A DNA stretch of 64,000 bases from Anthoceros angustus (taxonomy: Eukaryota > Streptophyta > Anthocerotopsida > Anthocerotales > Anthocerotaceae). Positions 60,546-64,000 of this stretch are shown here, in pieces. The position numbers were made by a program, and so were the translations under genes. The first letter of the stretch is position 1. Every line of letters starts with the position of its first letter. The notes under the pieces were generated by a model. The model made no database searches. It saw nothing but the letters and a program-made list of their open reading frames with translations, and was not told the DNA's origin. The stretch is taken from NCBI GenBank assembly GCA_010909165.1, contig MU008182.1, forward strand, positions 744,001-808,000, written 5' to 3'.

Positions 60546-63500
60546 AATGGTCCTTGAGTTTCGATATATTTACATTAAGAACTTCTCGATATGGCCTTGG
60601 ATCCTGAGATTTTTTGGTAAACTTAAAAAAGACCACTATATATGTGTGTATCCTTAGGCACTACTTATTAAGACAAAGTACAAGTGACTACATGAGCTTG
60701 AATTTTGAGATTTTCACTAATTCTTAAAACAATCACTATTATATGTATGCATCATTAGGCATTACTTTTAATTAAGGGACAAGTGACTCACGCCCATTGG
60801 TCTTGGCTAGAATTCCTTCTCACTCCATTTTAGCGTGAAACCTGAGCATAATATTACTTTGTAAATCACACAGGAATGAGGAAAAGGGTGCCAGTCGAGA
60901 GGTATCGGAGGAAAGAGCGTGGAGGATGTTTGACATCAAGGAATTAAAGGGAAAAGGGTACATGTCAAGCGGCGAGGAGTCGGAGGAAGGAGGGTGCAAC
61001 ATGGAACATGGTGAGGAATCACAGGAAAAGGGGCTTGTCGACAATGAGAATCACAGGAAAAGGCGCTTGTTGCGAGGAATCAAAGGAAAAGGGCGCCATC
61101 GGCTGAGGAATCAAAGGAAAAGGCGCTTGTCGACGAGGAATCAAAGGAAAAGGGTGCTTGTCGACAATGAGGAATCAAAGGAAAAGGGTGCTTGTCGACG
61201 AGGAGGAATCACAGGAAAAGGGGCTTGTCGACCGAGGAATCAAGGAATCAAGGAAAAGGGGCTTGTCGCCGAGGAATCAAAGGGAAAAGGGCGCTTGTCG
61301 GATAGCGAGGAATCAAAGGGAAAAGGGTGCTTGTCAGACAACGAGGAATCAAAGGAAGAAGAGTACATATCAAATGATGAGTATATGTATACATCTGACT
61401 TAGACACAGAGAAATGTTCACAAGGATGTTTGCGGCCCTGGATCGACTATATACCACCATCTAGTCGGGAATTTATAGATATTGTAAATCCAGCATTATT
61501 TCAACACGGTGCATCCATGAATGAGCCTCTAACAATTCGTGTTTCACATGCTGAGTGGGTAAAGGACCCAAGTCGTTGCGTAAAGAACGTGGATCGCGAA
61601 TGCACTGATGTGCATTTTGAATCCATGGATCAAGTATACCAACCATCCAAACTTGGAGCACACGAAGCGTCAACTTCATCCAATCAGCCCGCAATTGGAT
61701 CGGAATATAAAGAAAGTGCACAGGGAAGTCCAGCACGCCCAGAACAATTGAAGCCTATTAGGCCAACTAGGTCAAGTCAAGATATTAGTCTAAGGGCATC
61801 TATCTGGAACCACATGCAGGAAATGGTTGACACAAAATATGCACAGATAAAAAGTGTCAATGAAGATGAGGAACAATATCAAGGAGTTAGTGTCAATAAA
61901 AATATTGGCACATTTGATTGTTATATATGGTGCCCTACTTCAACTGATGAGGAACATTCATCTCCCTCAAGTCGTCCAACAAGAAGAAGTTGCAACCAAA
62001 GTGTACAACCATGTGTCAAAACGAAATCATTTGGGAAACAATGCTATTGTGGCAGCTACACGTCTGCAAAACAAGCTGCATATGCATCGGATAAGATGAA
62101 AATTAAGATGTATCTATGTGGAGTACGAGTTAATGATGGGCGTAGATCACGTGCCAATGAGCCGTATAAGATCATCTTAAATTTTCCACTAGAACTATAT
62201 TTGGATGACATGTGCAACCCAAACGTGCTTGAAATGACTAAAATTGAAGAATATCGTCAATATATATTAGACGAAGCATCTGCACTAAGGGATGCAACAC
62301 CACAAAAAATAAATCAATGCAACTGATGATGATAACTTTCCAATGCAGCATAATCAAAACTAAGTGGAATAACTTGATTCATTAAATTCCAAATTTTCCT
62401 TGATTAAGTGATAGGTGTCTAGAGTTCGTTTGCTCCTGAGAAACTAGTTGAGAAATTTCTCAATGGGCCTGTGCGATCCTACCTAGCTTGCCCTGAAGTT
62501 GTTGGACGTCTCACACTTAAATTTGCGGCTTTGTTTCTTTTGAGTTCGATAACTCAAAAGAGGGAGATCCCTCTTTTTTACGTTTGCTGTTGAAGGCTAG
62601 TTGTTGAGCTCTGTCTGGTCTTGTGTGATTTGCATCATAAAGCTTAACCTATTGCTAGGAAAAATCATTTCGATCAAAGTATATAGGATTCTTTAATTGT
62701 ACTCGTGTGTACAACCATGAGGATGGAAATATGTGAAAAGTTGTGTTATTATGTGCCCGGTGATCATAATTATAAATCGTACCCTTGTGCTCAAATACAA
62801 TATAAGGTAGTCTAGGTCTCACTTTCATGTCTTTTTCATAGCAGCTTGATGTAGCCAAACCCAAGGCACACAACACGCAATGACTAATACCGAGATTCCG
62901 TGAAGTACCACCTCAAACTCATACATAGGCGATGGGATCCAAGACTTGGTTAGAGCCACCTTCCACTACATACCAGCCCGCCACGTAAAGAATGCAGCCA
63001 CTACTACCTTCACCACAAGAATGGCTTCATTAGTTCCTGTTTTATCAACTCCAAAAAACACAACGATGCCCTTTCTGCCATAGAGACTTGGATAGATCAC
63101 GTCGGCCATTCTTGCAGAAACATGAAATGAAAAAAATTTTAGCAAATCATGCTTACCAGAGGTACAAAATACTTCGAGATCCGATCCGCAAGCTTGTGTA
63201 CTCGATGCCTTTGCCATCTGTGTTGTCTCCACCAGCCTCACTATTTGTGATAAGGCTGTCTCTGAACCAACATGGGTGGCCCTTAAAAGTAGCACCCCAT
63301 TCTCGTTCAGGGTACCACCCATAACCTTGTCACCAACCACCTTTTGCACTGGCCTTGGTTCTCCGTGAGCATACTCTTCTAAGGTTTTCCCCTTGGCAAG
63401 AATCTCCTAGTACTTCACGGAGTATGAAGGAGATAAGCATGGCATTAGTGTCAAAAAAATCTTCCGCAAAGTTTGAGAGGTTTTGACTTAAGAACAACAT

Positions 63501-63871
63501 AAATGGAATTAAAGTAAGCAACACTTATACCAAGAGCATTAGCACATCATGTTTGCATATCCATGACCAAGTGATTTGTAAGCTCCCACATAGAATCGTA
63601 AAACTGAACGAAGGGTAGACAAAACCACCTTTAATCTCTCAATGTTTAACATGTTGACCACCTTCTTATCCAGGCCATGCCCAAGTACAGGAATATATTT
63701 AAACACCATAGAGAGGAGAAAGAGAGGAACTATGAAGACACAGCTCCAAAGGAAATTCGTCAAGTAATGCCCTATTTCCTTTCTCTGATCAGGGCCCACA
63801 TGTCCTAGATTCGTAAACAAGCTGGCCTTGTACATGGCAAGCATGGTACATATTTGTGCTATGATTTCGAT
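60546..63871 (-). repeat. Right arm of the large inverted repeat
   Basis: Reverse complement of 53636-57552, without the internal duplication. It carries the only open copy of the AP2-like gene. Confidence 0.85.
60926..62326 (+). CDS. Acidic-repeat protein with AP2/ERF-like C-terminal region
   Basis: 466 residues in one exon. Residues about 1-150 are a run of imperfect ~15-residue repeats of the type EESKGKGxLSDN, rich in Lys, Gly and Glu. The middle has IDYIPPSSREFIDIVNP and EPLTIRVSHAEWVKDPS. Residues ~316-425 resemble a stretched AP2 domain: QYQGVSVNKNIGTFDCYIW corresponds to the YRGV...GRW.A.IW strand part. GKQCYCGSYTSAKQAAYASD corresponds to GKQ.YLG.FDT.E.AA.AYD, and NFPLELY to the final NFP. 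An insert of about 35 residues separates the two halves. AP2 domains bind DNA. The fit is by eye and moderate; a non-AP2 repeat protein is the alternative. The start ATG at 60926 is not confirmed. Copies on the other arm are broken. Confidence 0.5.
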   Translation: MFDIKELKGKGYMSSGEESEEGGCNMEHGEESQEKGLVDNENHRKRRLLRGIKGKGRHRLRNQRKRRLSTRNQRKRVLVDNEESKEKGACRRGGITGKGACRPRNQGIKEKGLVAEESKGKGRLSDSEESKGKGCLSDNEESKEEEYISNDEYMYTSDLDTEKCSQGCLRPWIDYIPPSSREFIDIVNPALFQHGASMNEPLTIRVSHAEWVKDPSRCVKNVDRECTDVHFESMDQVYQPSKLGAHEASTSSNQPAIGSEYKESAQGSPARPEQLKPIRPTRSSQDISLRASIWNHMQEMVDTKYAQIKSVNEDEEQYQGVSVNKNIGTFDCYIWCPTSTDEEHSSPSSRPTRRSCNQSVQPCVKTKSFGKQCYCGSYTSAKQAAYASDKMKIKMYLCGVRVNDGRRSRANEPYKIILNFPLELYLDDMCNPNVLEMTKIEEYRQYILDEASALRDATPQKINQCN

Positions 63872-64000
63872 GAAGTACCTAGGCCTAGTTTTGTTTGGAT
63901 CATACTAGATCAACACGTTTTCCCCATTCTCAATTATCTCGACTGACTTCAGACCCTGCAGACGTTGCAGTGATACCTTAAGGTCCTTATTCGCAGCTTG
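62655..64000 (-). pseudogene. HMA5-like P1B-ATPase pseudogene, right arm (runs off the window)
   Basis: On the minus strand from the window edge: a metal-binding-domain end (LQGLKSVEIIENGENV, then a stop, YDPNKT), linker MYKASLFTNLGHVGPDQRKE, first helices LTNFLWSCVFIVPLFLLSMVF, KVVNMLNIERL and GAYKSLGHGYANM. These are followed by FFDTNAMLISFIL and GDKVMGGTLNENGVLLL with HVGSETALSQIVRLVE, then CALGLATSS. This is the copper-ATPase order up to the phosphorylation-domain side. Breaks include the early stop, several frameshifts and loss of the CPC motif exactly as in the left arm. Confidence 0.8.

Overview
This is plant nuclear DNA. The recognisable genes are a chloroplast-type ferritin with the plant extension peptide, a GRAS regulator closest to SCL28, the catalytic epsilon subunit of eIF2B, the riboflavin deaminase PYRD and a SIP1-type aquaporin. 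They carry spliceosomal introns and lie beside Ty3/gypsy and Ty1/copia elements. The eIF2B epsilon introns are short (about 80-190 bp) and the ferritin CDS has no intron, so a seed-free land plant (bryophyte or lycophyte) seems likelier than an angiosperm. I cannot name the species.

Layout. 0-26 kb is gene space: a large Cys-rich protein of unknown function (+), SCL28-like GRAS (+), ferritin (+), a 65-bp tandem repeat, eIF2B epsilon (-) divergent from PYRD (+) across a 375-bp promoter with telo-boxes, a relic of a copper ATPase (-), and SIP1 (-). 27.8-50.0 kb is a plus-strand host gene with amino-methyltransferase-like motifs. It is split by two complete but decayed Ty3/gypsy elements, 27923-40124 (target duplication AGCAG) and 41071-49184 (target duplication CCCTT). 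Removing each element and one target-duplication copy rejoins the host reading frame. 50.3-53.5 kb holds a copia RT/RNase H relic and, on the same strand, a broken cytosine-C5 methyltransferase-like gene. 53.6-64 kb is a large inverted repeat. Each arm has an HMA5-like P1B-ATPase pseudogene facing a copy of an odd acidic-repeat protein with an AP2-like C-terminus; only the copy at 60926-62326 is open.

A second theme is pervasive head-to-tail duplication (0.15-1.8 kb) in genes and transposons alike: GRAS, eIF2B epsilon, gypsy pol and gag, the AP2-like locus. Copies differ mainly by 1-3 nt indels, often in homopolymers. Several breakpoints share 6-8 nt of microhomology. This is either an assembly or read-error problem or a real microhomology-driven process. 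It affects how every broken frame here should be read.

The housekeeping genes do not form one pathway. eIF2B epsilon recycles eIF2-GDP in translation initiation. PYRD does the deaminase step of plastid riboflavin synthesis. Ferritin stores iron in plastids. SIP1 is an intracellular channel. SCL28-like GRAS proteins regulate cell division and size.
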